Shown here: positions 8,312 to 17,920 of the stretch, in pieces
Position numbering within the stretch: position 1 is the first letter of the stretch
Layout of the letters: the number at the start of each line of letters is the position of its first letter
Origin: Lewinellaceae bacterium
GTDB lineage: Bacteria; Bacteroidota; Bacteroidia; Chitinophagales; Saprospiraceae
DNA length: 64,000 bases
Direction: 5' to 3'
Assembly: GCA_016719605.1 (NCBI GenBank)
Contig: JADJYW010000020.1
Span: 1-64,000, forward strand
The notes under the pieces: model-generated
What the model saw: the letters and a program-made list of their open reading frames with translations, nothing else
Database searches by the model: none
What the model was told of the DNA's origin: nothing
Program-made: the position numbers and the translations under genes

Positions 8312-9631
8312 ATGCACATTCTTGTTCGCCTGTTCACGTTGGTCGCACTGCTACTCCCTGCGACCTTTTTTTCTCAAAACACGATCTATTTCCCGCCCAA
8401 AACCGGCACAGTGTGGGAAACGACAAGCCCTGCCAGCCTCGGCTTCTGCCCCGAGCGGATAGACAGCCTCTACCAGATGCTGGAAAACCGCAATACCAAA
8501 TCGTTTATCCTGCTGCAAGACGGCAAGATCGTGCTGGAAAAATACTTCGGCACATTCACGCGGGACTCCTTCTGGTACTGGGCTTCGGCCGGAAAATCGC
8601 TGTCGGCGTTTCTCGTCGGACAAGCGCAGGAGGAGGGTTTGCTCGACATTAACGCGCCCACCAGCACCTACCTTGGCGCCGGCTGGACGAGCGCACCGCC
8701 CGACAAGGAGGCGCTCATCACCGTGCGCGACCAGCTCCGTATGACCTCCGGTCTTGACGACGGCGTGCCCGATGTTGACTGCACCGACCCGGCGTGTTTG
8801 CTGTACAAAGCCGATGCCGGCACGCGCTGGGCCTACCACAACGGCGTGTACCACCTGGTGCACAACGTGATCGAAGCAGCCGGCGGGCAAGGCCTCAACG
8901 TGTTTACCAAAACCCACCTGCTGGACCGCATAGGCATGACCGGCCTGTGGATCAACCACATCCAGTACGGACGCGCCCGCGATATGGCCCGCTTCGGTTT
9001 GCTCATGCTGGCCAAAGGCGTGTGGGCCGGCGATACCCTCCTGCACAACCAGCAGTACCTGTACGACATGGTGCACCCGTCGCAAATGCTGAACCGCAGC
9101 TACGGTTACCTGTGGTGGCTGAACGGTCAGCAGAGTTTCATGCTACCCGGTTTTCAGTTGGTTTTGCCCGGAGAAATAATCCCCAATGCGCCCGGCGATA
9201 TGTATGCGGCTTTGGGTAAAAATGATCAAAAAATCCACGTTGTGCCGTCCAAAGGCTGGGTTGTTGTGCGTCAGGGCAATGCCGGCGCTGTCGGCCCCGG
9301 CGGCGGCACGGTGCCGATCATACTGGACAACGAGATTTGGGCATACCTGAACCAATTAGTGTGTACTCCCGTCAGCACGGAGGAAGGCGACGCTGACTCT
9401 GGGGTACGCGTGTGGCCCAACCCCGCCGCCGATGGCTGGAACATCGCAGCGGATGGCATGATTCAGCGCGTGGAATTGTATGCTGCGAACGGGCGGCTGG
9501 TGCAAGCTGTGGAGGGCGTGCACAGTGCGAACATTCGTTTGGAGGCGAGCGGGCTTCCGGCAGGCATTTATGCAGTACAGGTGCGCATTGATGGTCGGAT
9601 AATCACGCGTCGCGTGGCACTGGTGCGGTGA
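8312..9631 (+). CDS. Secreted beta-lactamase-family serine hydrolase with T9SS type A sorting domain
   Basis: A 439-residue protein with a signal peptide (about 1-21, ending ATFFSQ) and a class C beta-lactamase/penicillin-binding-like fold. The catalytic S92-x-x-K95 lies in WASAGKSLSAF and the second motif is Y175-H-N177. Residues about 365-439 form a type A T9SS C-terminal sorting domain: VRVWPNPAADGW near its start and LPAGIYAVQVRIDG near its end. The protein is therefore probably exported by the type IX system and held at the cell surface or released. Such hydrolases cleave esters or D-amino-acid peptides, but the substrate is not predictable here. It stands alone, with its own upstream gap and unrelated neighbours. 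Confidence 0.9.
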   Translation: MHILVRLFTLVALLLPATFFSQNTIYFPPKTGTVWETTSPASLGFCPERIDSLYQMLENRNTKSFILLQDGKIVLEKYFGTFTRDSFWYWASAGKSLSAFLVGQAQEEGLLDINAPTSTYLGAGWTSAPPDKEALITVRDQLRMTSGLDDGVPDVDCTDPACLLYKADAGTRWAYHNGVYHLVHNVIEAAGGQGLNVFTKTHLLDRIGMTGLWINHIQYGRARDMARFGLLMLAKGVWAGDTLLHNQQYLYDMVHPSQMLNRSYGYLWWLNGQQSFMLPGFQLVLPGEIIPNAPGDMYAALGKNDQKIHVVPSKGWVVVRQGNAGAVGPGGGTVPIILDNEIWAYLNQLVCTPVSTEEGDADSGVRVWPNPAADGWNIAADGMIQRVELYAANGRLVQAVEGVHSANIRLEASGLPAGIYAVQVRIDGRIITRRVALVR

Positions 9632-9707
9632 ATCCCAAGCCCTGGATCAACCCGTTTACTGACAAACGTCACCGTGTTCCTGTGATCATTTTCGAGCCTG
9701 AAACCGT

Positions 9708-9715
9708 TAATTTTG
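9708..9715 (+). promoter_or_regulatory. Bacteroidota -7 box TAATTTTG before ytxH-like gene
   Basis: An exact TAnnTTTG match 41 bases upstream of the ATG at 9756. Confidence 0.5.
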
Positions 9716-9755
9716 CAGTAACAACAACATTCAATAACCTTTAAATCTATTCGTC

Positions 9756-10031
9756 ATGAAACGCGGAAATGTAATTTTGGGAATTTTGGGTGGTGTAGCA
9801 GTAGGTGCGCTTCTGGGCATCCTGCTCGCACCGGATAAGGGTGAAAGAACCCGTAAAAAAATCATGCGAAAAGGGGCGGATTATGTGGATGAAGTGAAGG
9901 ACAAGTTCAACGACCTGATGGACGAGATGAACGAAAAAATGGAGGGAGCGATGAAGGAGGCAACCAGCATGGTACGGCGCAACAAGGTGAAAGCCAATAC
10001 CATGGTAGACGAAGTGATTGACAAAATGTAG
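9756..10031 (+). CDS. YtxH domain-containing small membrane protein
   Basis: A 91-residue protein starting MKRGNVILGILGGVAVGALL, a single glycine-rich transmembrane helix, followed by LLAPDKGERTRKKI, the hallmark of YtxH-family proteins. A charged amphipathic helical tail (about residues 35-91) follows. The family is widespread and linked to general stress and envelope conditions, without a defined biochemical role. The gene is monocistronic: its own -7 box upstream and a GC-rich hairpin with a T tract downstream. Confidence 0.88.
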   Translation: MKRGNVILGILGGVAVGALLGILLAPDKGERTRKKIMRKGADYVDEVKDKFNDLMDEMNEKMEGAMKEATSMVRRNKVKANTMVDEVIDKM

Positions 10032-10072
10032 CCCCTCCGGAGCACCGGAAACGGAATAGCAAAAGTTAGTGG

Positions 10073-10106
10073 ATACCCCGGGGCTATGGCCTCGGGGTAT
10101 TTTTTT
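10073..10106 (+). terminator. Rho-independent terminator after ytxH-like gene
   Basis: A hairpin ATACCCCGGGGC / GCCTCGGGGTAT followed by a run of seven T residues. On the other strand it sits just past the downstream duplicated copy of the permease gene end, so it may originally have served both convergent genes. Confidence 0.8.
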
Positions 10107-10110
10107 GCTT

Positions 10111-10194
10111 ATTTGAACTGTATCGCCCGCACCGGCGATACCCGCGACACCACATACGACGGCAGCAGCAAAAACACCAGCGTCACGGCCAGCG
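10111..10194. repeat. 84-bp direct repeat, detached copy of the permease 3' end
   Basis: Identical over 84 bases to 10986-11069, the last coding bases of the permease gene. Read on the minus strand this copy also ends in an in-frame stop (TAA here, TAG in the other copy). It is not attached to any gene body. Together the two copies bracket the 791-base toxin-antitoxin segment. Confidence 0.9.
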
Positions 10195-10241
10195 ATGACC
10201 AGCAAGAGCGGAGAGTGGAGCCAGAACGATTTGATTGGATA

Positions 10242-10261
10242 AAGCCCGAGTATCTGGGCTT
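10242..10261 (-). terminator. Hairpin terminator of the PIN toxin-antitoxin operon
   Basis: Arms AAGCCC and GGGCTT just past the stop of the small downstream gene. It is weak, with a short T run on the minus strand. Confidence 0.4.
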
Positions 10262-10265
10262 GTTG

Positions 10266-10463
10266 TTAGACTTGCTTGACAATTTGGGTCGAAGCGGAAG
10301 TGCGGGCTGCTTTTTGGCGTTTCTTGATTTGCGTCACAGTTTGTTTCGTTTGTTCGTGAATGCGTCGCATTTGCTCGGAAATAGGCAGGTGTTTGAGCGA
10401 TTCATACGCTTTTTCTTTCCACTCCCAAACGGCAATTTGCGCTTTTGATACTTTATGTTCCAT
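10266..10463 (-). CDS. Small basic partner of PIN toxin, putative antitoxin
   Basis: A 65-residue, strongly charged helical protein (MEHKVSKAQIAVWEWKEKAY at the start, a Lys/Arg/Gln-rich end). It overlaps the 3' end of the PIN-domain gene by 11 bases, so the two are translationally coupled. I do not recognise a DNA-binding domain. The antitoxin call rests on size, coupling and the PIN neighbour. The toxin-first gene order is less common than antitoxin-first but does occur for PIN-type pairs. Confidence 0.6.
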   Translation of the reverse strand: MEHKVSKAQIAVWEWKEKAYESLKHLPISEQMRRIHEQTKQTVTQIKKRQKAARTSASTQIVKQV

Positions 10464-10944
10464 AGCCTGTCAGTTCAGTCGGTGTGGTGATGCGAAGTGG
10501 GTGCGTGTAACCCATCTCGTAGTTTTTTGCCAAAACTCGTCGCTCGCGATTTATGTTAGCCAGGTGCTTGAAGTTCCAACTGACCAGATAGTCAATCTTG
10601 CTAACAACGCAAAACGAAACGTGAAGCGCGTCAAATAGTTTTTTAGGCGGCATGATTCCCGTGTCCAAATAATTTTGAGCAAGCAAACCTACTTCATCAA
10701 TTTTTTCAATGGGCAGGATTTCAATTGGATACTGTTCGACTATCTGGAGGAGCCGATTTCGTTCGCTTATATCATTTGTCTGGTTGATTTCCGCGATGAC
10801 ATATTCCGTTATGAATGTATCGTAAATGCCAAGACGAATGAAATTTTCGAATAAATCAACCGTGATTTCTTGTTTTTCTGGTGCATCATCGGCAAAAAGA
10901 AAATTGATGACGGAGGTATCGAGGTATATAGATGCTTTTGCCAT
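10453..10944 (-). CDS. PIN-domain protein, probable VapC-like toxin
   Basis: A 163-residue PIN-fold ribonuclease. The N-terminus MAKASIYLDTSVINFLFADD carries the first acidic active-site residue in YLDTSV. Further acidic residues of the metal site are expected around ITEYVIAEI and KLFDALHVSFCVV (DALH). VapC-type PIN toxins cleave tRNA or rRNA and are neutralised by a co-encoded antitoxin. I chose the ATG at 10944 because the consensus PIN start follows directly and a -7 box lies 5 bases further upstream; the longer frame would add nine residues upstream of the promoter. The operon sits between two 84-bp copies of a permease 3' end, as if acquired. Confidence 0.82.
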   Translation of the reverse strand: MAKASIYLDTSVINFLFADDAPEKQEITVDLFENFIRLGIYDTFITEYVIAEINQTNDISERNRLLQIVEQYPIEILPIEKIDEVGLLAQNYLDTGIMPPKKLFDALHVSFCVVSKIDYLVSWNFKHLANINRERRVLAKNYEMGYTHPLRITTPTELTGYGT

Positions 10945-10948
10945 GGCA

Positions 10949-10956
10949 CAAAAATA
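10949..10956 (-). promoter_or_regulatory. Bacteroidota -7 box TATTTTTG for the PIN operon
   Basis: A TAnnTTTG match on the minus strand immediately before the PIN-gene ATG, giving a very short leader. Confidence 0.4.
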
Positions 10957-10983
10957 AATTATTAGGGTCAAAAATTCGCACTA

Positions 10984-12282
10984 CTATTTGAACTGTATCG
11001 CCCGCACCGGCGATACCCGCGACACCACATACGACGGCAGCAGCAAAAACACCAGCGTCACGGCCAGCGTACCGAGGTTGATGATTAACCAGGGTAGCCA
11101 GTTGAGTTGCACCGGGGCGTACGACAGGTAGTAATCGGCTTCGTTCAGGGTGATGAAGCGATACCGGTCTTGCAAGTAGCAAAAACCAACGCCCAACAGA
11201 TTACCCCAGAACATACCCGACAGCGTGATGACCGCCGCATGGTACAGAAACACCTGCCGGATGCGGCCCGAGGTTTCGCCGAGCGCTTTCAGTACGCCGA
11301 TCATGGTGGTGCGCTCCAGCACCAGTACCAGCAGGGCAGTGATCATGTTCACGATAGCCACGGCCAGCATGAGTACAAGGATGACCACCTCGTTATAGTC
11401 CTGCAATTGCAACCACTCAAAAATAGCGGGAAATTTTTCCCGGATACTCACGCACAGGAGTTCGGGCGGTAGCACTTCGTCGTACACATACCCGGTGTAC
11501 AGGTCGAGGTCGCGCAGGTCGTCGAGCCACACCTCGAAACCGGCTACCTCGTTGGCGTTCCAGCCCAGCAGGTCCTGTGCCATACGGATATCACAGAGGG
11601 CAATTTTTCGGTCGTACTCCTCCAGGCCGGTTTTGTAGATGCCGCTGACCTGGAACATCCGGCGGAGCTGGTCGTTGCCTTTCACAAAATGCACCACAAA
11701 CTTGTCGCCCACACCCACCTGCAAGCGGTCGGCCGTCTGGCGGCTGATGATAATATCGCGGGAAGGCGCCGAGTCGCCCGGAGCAATGGGATTGCCCTCG
11801 AGCAGGTAGGGCTGCAGGTTCGTCCAGTCGAAGTCGGGGCCGATACCCTTGAGCAGGATGCCCTCCATCGCGTTTTTGGTGCGGATGATACCGGGTTTGT
11901 GCGCGAACGCCTGGATGTGGCGGATACCGCCGTGCGAGCGGGCAGTTGTTTCGCGGCCCGTTTCAAAACCGAAAACCGTTTCCGGCACGGCGTACGCCAC
12001 CGCGCGCACGGTATCGAGCGCCGGGTAAAAATCCTGATCGCGCTCAATGGGTTTCGGTTCAAAGGAAAGGGAATACGCCGTGTCGGAAATGTGGATATGC
12101 CCCCAGAACTCGAAAATTTTCCGGCTGATTTCGCTTTTGAACCCGGTGATGAATGCTGTGGTGGCGATCATTACGGCCACGCTGAGCGCCACCGCTACAA
12201 TGGCGATACGAATGATGAACCGGGAAAAGTTTTTTTTGCCGGAAAAGGCGATACGCCGCGCGATAAAGAAGGGGAGGTTCAT
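10984..12282 (-). CDS. LolC/E-type ABC transporter permease (FtsX-like)
   Basis: A 432-residue inner-membrane permease of the MacB/FtsX superfamily, similar to the lipoprotein-releasing LolC/LolE proteins that pass lipoproteins to a periplasmic carrier. The first transmembrane helix is in residues about 22-46 (RIAIVAVALSVAVMIATTAF). A long periplasmic domain follows, then three helices near the C-terminus, including VVILVLMLAVAIVNMITALL and the final LAVTLVFLLLPSYVVSRVSP. I chose the ATG at 12282 (MNLPFFIARRIAFSGKKNFS) because a perfect -7 box lies at 12289-12296; the longer frame runs through that promoter. Its last 84 bases are duplicated downstream of the PIN operon. Confidence 0.9.
   Translation of the reverse strand: MNLPFFIARRIAFSGKKNFSRFIIRIAIVAVALSVAVMIATTAFITGFKSEISRKIFEFWGHIHISDTAYSLSFEPKPIERDQDFYPALDTVRAVAYAVPETVFGFETGRETTARSHGGIRHIQAFAHKPGIIRTKNAMEGILLKGIGPDFDWTNLQPYLLEGNPIAPGDSAPSRDIIISRQTADRLQVGVGDKFVVHFVKGNDQLRRMFQVSGIYKTGLEEYDRKIALCDIRMAQDLLGWNANEVAGFEVWLDDLRDLDLYTGYVYDEVLPPELLCVSIREKFPAIFEWLQLQDYNEVVILVLMLAVAIVNMITALLVLVLERTTMIGVLKALGETSGRIRQVFLYHAAVITLSGMFWGNLLGVGFCYLQDRYRFITLNEADYYLSYAPVQLNWLPWLIINLGTLAVTLVFLLLPSYVVSRVSPVRAIQFK
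10986..11069. repeat. 84-bp direct repeat, copy within the permease gene
   Basis: These are the last 84 bases of the permease reading frame up to its stop codon, identical to 10111-10194. The detached copy is the one next to the strong terminator, so it may represent the original gene end. Confidence 0.9.
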
Positions 12283-12288
12283 GGTGGG

Positions 12289-12296
12289 CAAAGGTA
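12289..12296 (-). promoter_or_regulatory. Bacteroidota -7 box TACCTTTG for the permease gene
   Basis: An exact TAnnTTTG on the minus strand 7 bases upstream of the ATG, implying a very short or nearly absent leader. Confidence 0.5.
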
Positions 12297-12439
12297 TGCA
12301 ACCGAAGCACAAACCGCGTAAACCCAAAAAACCCTACTTTTCGGCTTCCAAGTTGCAGCGCATGCGCTACAAGCCTGCTCTTGGTTCCAACACCGCTCCG
12401 GCGGGCATTATTTGAACACAACTACCTGCTGTCTCTCGC

Positions 12440-15400
12440 ATGATTCGCGCCCTCTCGTTGCCCCGATCCACCCCGTTTCTGTGCCTGGTACTTGTCCTCG
12501 CAGCCCTGGCGGCCCAGGGCCAGAACCTGCAGGTAACCAACGCCAACACCCCCCCGTTTACCCCGGCTAACCTCATTTCCAACATCTTTCTCGGCAACGG
12601 GGTGGACGTGACGAGCATCACCTTCAACGGGCAACCCGTGTCGGTCGGCTATTTCACCAACGGCGCATCGTCCACCGGACTGGAACGCGGCATCGTGCTG
12701 ACCACCGGCCTCGTCGAAACAGCCAACGTAAACCTCAACCAGTTTGGCAGCAACGAAAACGGTAGCGTGTTTGCCAACAACAACGTGAACGGTTTCATCC
12801 CGGGCTTCGACCCCGACCTCTCGCCCCTGGCGGGCGGGGCGCTGTTCGATATCGCCGGCTACACCATCACGTTCGTGCCCACCTCCGATACCTTGCGTTT
12901 CCGCTACTGCTTCGCCTCCGAAGAGTACCCAGAGTTTGCCTGCAGCCAATACAACGACATTTTCGGCTTCTTCATCCAGGGCCCCAACTATCCCACGCCC
13001 ACCAATATCGCCCGTATTCCGGGCACCGGTCTGCCGGTTTCCATCAACAATATCCACCCCGACAATACCACCCCCGGCACCCCCTGCCCGCCGGTAAATG
13101 TGCAGTATTACATCAACAACAACGGCTCCAACACCCAGCCTACCTACGACGGCCTCACCCGTGTATTCACCGCCGAGGCTATTGTGGTGCCCTGCCAAAC
13201 CTATACCATCAAACTCGTCATCGCCGACGTGGGCGACCCGGCCTACGACTCGGGCGTGTTTCTGGAAGCCAAAAGTTTTGGCACCGGCGCCCTGCGCACA
13301 ACCCTGGCCACACCCAGCCTCGACGGCACCGTCACCGAGGGCTGCGCCGATGGATCACTTACCTTCCGGCTACCCTCCCCCACCACCGACGATTTCCCGA
13401 TTGACTACACCATCTTCGGCTCGGCAACCAATGGTGTGGACTACCTGACCATCCCGTCGAATTTGTTCATCCCCGCCGGCGAGCAGGAACTCGTCATCCC
13501 TATCGTCGCCTTCGAAGACGGATTGGCCGAGGGCGCCGAGTTCATCGCCCTCGACGTGCGCCGCGACCCCTGCAACCGCGACACAATCATCGTTTTCCTG
13601 CGGGAAAATACCATCGTACCGCCCGACTTGCTGGCCGATACTACCCTGTGCACCGGCAGTACACCCGTCAACCTCAACGGAACCTTGCCGATCCAACTGC
13701 CCGCCCCACCCACGTTTTCCAACACCCAAAGCATCACCGTCAGCCCGGTCAATACACCCGTCGCATCCACGATCAATGTGTTCGGTGTGTTGCCCGCTAT
13801 TTTGCAGCCGGGTATGATCCGCTCCGTTTGCCTGAACGCAACCCACGGCTGGGTGGACGACCTGGATGTGTACCTCATTTCGCCCGGCGGGCAAATCCTC
13901 GAACTGATGACCGACTGCGGCGCCAACGGCAAGAATTTCACCAATATCTGCTTCACCCCAACGGCCACACGCAACATCGCTACCGCCACCGCCCTCGATG
14001 CGCCGTTCACCGGCGACTGGCTGCCGGAAGGCCCCTGGTCCGACCTCTGGAGCGGTGCATTCGCCACCAACGGCGCCTGGCGCCTTTCGGTACGGGACGA
14101 CCAAAACGGCTTCGTCGGCACCCTCGACAACTGGTCTATCACCTTCGAGCCGCTCTACGAAATCAACTACACCTGGACACCTGCCGACGGACTTTCCTGC
14201 CCTACCTGCCCCGTCACCGATGCCGCCCCGACAGCCACCACGACCTACCTCGTGGAAGCCGTGGACTCCTACGGCTGCGCGGTGTCGGATTCGGCGACGG
14301 TGGAGGTCGTGCAGGTGCTGGCCGCACCCGTCGTGACCTGCGGCGGCTATACCGCTACCACGATTACCTTCAACTGGGCCGGCGTGCCCGGTGCTGCCGA
14401 CTATGTAGTCAATGTGAACGGCGCGGCTGGACGGCGCCTTCCGGCGCGAATACGCACACCGTGGACAACCTGGCCCAGGGCGCCACGGTCACCATCGAAG
14501 TACAGGCCGTGGGCAGCACGGCGACGCCTTGCCCGGCGCTCATCGGCACAATAACTTGCTCCAATTGCCAACAACCCGTGGTCGGCTCAACCATCACCAA
14601 TGCCACCTGCCCGGGTGGCGCCAACGGGCGAATCGCGTTCACCACCGACGGACTAAACCCGCCCTACACGTTTGCCCTGACAGCCCAATCCAACAGCACC
14701 GGCATTTTTAATAACCTGAGTGCCGGCGACTACATCGCCACCGTAACCGATGCCTCGGGCTGCCAAACGCAGGTGGCCGTCACGGTCGGCGCTCCTGCCG
14801 TACTCTCTGTAGCCCTCGACCCCGAAAATATCACCTGTTTCAACGGCGACGACGGCGCAGCGACGGCCCTGCCCACCGGCGGCACAAGTCCGTACAATTT
14901 TTCCTGGAGCGACCCGGCTGCACAAAACACCCCCAAGGCGGTCAATCTGCGCACAGGCGCCTACACCGTGACAGTCACCGACCTCAACGGCTGCACGACC
15001 ACCGCCTCGGTGACCCTTGCGCAGCCGCCCGATGTGCTCGTGTTTGTCACACCCACCGCGGCCAAGTGTTTTGGCCAGGCCACCGGTTTGGCCACGGTAT
15101 CGGCCAGCGGGGGCATCGGGCCGTACCAGTACGCCTGGAGCGGCGGACAAACCGGCCCCATCGCCACCAACTTGCTTGCAGGCAGCTACTTGGTCACCGT
15201 GACGGACGCGGTTGGCTGCGCCAAAACGTCGTTTGCCCTCATTGGACAACCGACGGCCATCACTGCCACCAGTACCGCCACAGATGCTACTTGCGCCAAC
15301 CTGACCAACGGCTCCGCCACCACCACCGCCCAAGGCGGTACCGGCGCGAAAACATACCTGTGGAGTACCACGCCCGCTCAAACCACCGCGACGGCGACCA

Positions 15401-17907
15401 ACCTTGCGCCCGGCGCCTATACCGTGACCATCTCGGACCAAAACAACTGCACGCTCACCCAGACGGTCACCGTGCAGGCCCCGCCCGCCGTTTCCCTGAG
15501 CGTCGCCGGTGCGGATGTCGCCTGCCACGGCGCAGCCACCGGTACCGCTACGGGCATGGCCTCGGGCGGCAGCGGCACACTGGTGTACCAATGGAGCGAC
15601 CCGGCAGCACAGACCTCCGCTGCCGCCACCAATCTGGTGGCGGGCGCATATACGGTGACCGTCACCGACGGCAATGGATGCACCACCACGGCTTCCGTTT
15701 CCATTGGCCAGCCGCAGGCGCTGGCACTTGGTCTTTCTGCGGTGGCGGTGGCGTGTTTTGGTGAAAACACCGGCGCCGTCGCATCGAGCATTTCGGGCGA
15801 CAGTACGCCTTTTGGTTATTTGTGGAGCAGCGGCGAAACCACACCGGATATTTCCCAAAAACCCGCCGGAACGTACACCGTGACGGTGACCGATGCCGTC
15901 GGCTGCACCACCACGGCTTCCGCGAGTATTTCCCAGCCAACCGCCCTGAATGTGGCGGCTACCAACCAAAATATCGCTTGCTTCGGCGATACCGACGGCA
16001 GCATCCAACTCACTGTGGATGGCGGCGCCATGCCATACAGTGTGGTGTGGAGCGGCCCGAATGGCTTTTCGGGTACCGGCGTTGCGCTCGGCAACCTGGC
16101 TGCCGGGAGCTACACCGCCACCGTGACGGATGCCGCCGGCTGTACGCGTATCCAGAATAGCACGCTTTCCCAACCCGCCGCTGCGCTGGCTATCAGTCTG
16201 CCCGCGCTCGGCGATACCATCTGTTTTGGCGCAGCCAACGGCACGGCGACGGCGGGTGTTACCGGCGGCACTGCGCCCTACCAGTACCTCTGGAGTGTAG
16301 CCAACCAAACGACAGCCGGCATCGCCGGCCTGTCCGCGGGCGCCTACTCGGTGACGGTGACGGATGCCAATGCGTGCACCGCTACTGCCTCCATTTTTAT
16401 TCCCCAACAACAACTGCTCACCGTGCTGGCCACGGGTGGTTCGGTGGACTGCTCCGGCAGCAGCAACGGCACGGCTACCGTGACGGCAGTAGCCTACGGA
16501 ACTACGCCGGCCGGTCTCAGCGATTTTACCTATTGGTGGAGTACCAATCCGCCGCAAACAGGCATCGCAGCCACCAACCTGCAAGCCAGTCAAACCTACA
16601 CCGTGACCGCGACGGATGCACGCGGCTGCTCGGCCACCCAAACAGCCACCATCGGCGATGTACCCTCGGTGGAGGCGATCATTATCGGCACAACCAACCC
16701 GTCGTGTTTCGACGGCGCCGACGGTCGGATCATCGCTGCCGGGAACGGGGGCGTGCCGCCCTACACATACAATTGGGATGCGGGTGTGTCGGCGGTAGAT
16801 GCACTGGCGCAAAACCTGCGGGCGGGCGTTTACCGGGTGACGGTGGTGGACTCCAAAGGCTGTACGGGCGTGGCCGTCGCTACGCTGGGCCAGCCCACCC
16901 CGCTCAAAATTCGTTTTCAGCCGACAGCAGTATTGTGTTTTGGAGAAAATACCGGCCAGGCCAGGGCGCTCGGCGAGGGCGGCACCCCACCCTATCAGTT
17001 CGCCTGGTCCACGGGGACGGCCGGGGCTGAAGCGACGGGTTTGGCGGCTGCGGCCTACACGGTCACGCTGACCGACGGCAATGGATGCACGCACACCGAT
17101 AACGTGGATATCGCCCAGCCCAACGCGCCCCTCGGTGGCGCCGCAGCCAAAACCGATGTGGGCTGCTTCGGCGGATACTCAGGTGAAATTCAGATAATGG
17201 GAACGGGGGGCACCCCACCCTACCGATACGCTCTGGGGGCGGGCAACTGGAACGGCTCGTCCAAACAGATTGGGCTGCCTGCCGGAATCTACATCCCCCG
17301 CATGCTGGACAAAAACGGCTGCACGGCTGTGCTGGCCCCTGTTGAAATCGAGCAACGCCCGAAAGTGGAACTTGACCTCGGGCCTGCCATCACCATCCGG
17401 TATGGAGAAAGTATCCAACTACAGGCTGTGGCGACAAATGCCGCCGACCCGGTCCAGTACTCCTGGAATCCGGCGGACAGCCTGTGGCTCAGTTGCCTCG
17501 ACTGCCCCGACCCGTTTGTGGACGGCCTGGAGTACGGGCACTGGTTTGTGCTGAAAATCACGGATGCTTTTGGCTGTATCGCCGAAGCACGCGTGCTGGT
17601 GGAGGTAGAAAAACTGCGCCGCGTACACGTCCCGACGGGCTTTTCGCCCAACGGCGACGGCAACAACGACCTGCTGCTCGTGCATGGCCAACAGGGTGTG
17701 CGCGTGGTGTCGTTTCAGGTTTATGACCGCTGGGGAGAGTTGGTGCACGAGGGCCGGGACTTCCCGATCAACGACCCCGGCGTCGGCTGGGACGGCACTT
17801 TCCGGGGCGACGCGCTGAACCCGGGCGTATTTGTCTGGGTGATGGAGGTCGAATTTGCAGACGGGGTACGAGAGGTTTACCGGGGAAACACGACGCTGAT
17901 CCGGTAG
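12440..17907 (+). CDS. Giant SprB-repeat surface protein with T9SS type B sorting domain (one frameshift)
   Basis: A secreted adhesin-like protein of about 1,820 residues. A signal peptide (to about residue 30, LAALAAQGQ) is followed by a choice-of-anchor L domain (RYCFASEEYPEFACSQYNDI). Next comes a Calx-beta-like region and a P-domain-like jelly roll (HGWVDDLDVYLISPGGQ). About twelve SprB repeats follow from roughly 14.59 to 17.3 kb, each with C(F)G...GG.PY.Y.WS...AGxYTVTVTD..GC. The end is a gliding-motility-associated (CHU_C, type B) domain: FSPNGDGNND and VYDRWGELVHEG. The frame breaks at about 14427, where one base is missing, so 12440-14554 and 14428-17907 are two halves of one gene. 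SprB-type proteins serve as surface adhesins in gliding Bacteroidota. The gene is divergent from the permease and convergent with the photolyase. Confidence 0.88.
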
Positions 17908-17920
17908 TTGGGATGTGGGT

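Noticed and set aside
10453..11182. A separate gene on the duplicated permease fragment
   Set aside because: The 84-bp repeat gives matching peptide fragments at both sites, but no start codon or complete frame of its own.
14653..17094. An 813-codon minus-strand frame inside the SprB-repeat gene
   Set aside because: Antisense shadow of the SprB repeats; the sense strand has clear domain matches, while the antisense is low complexity.
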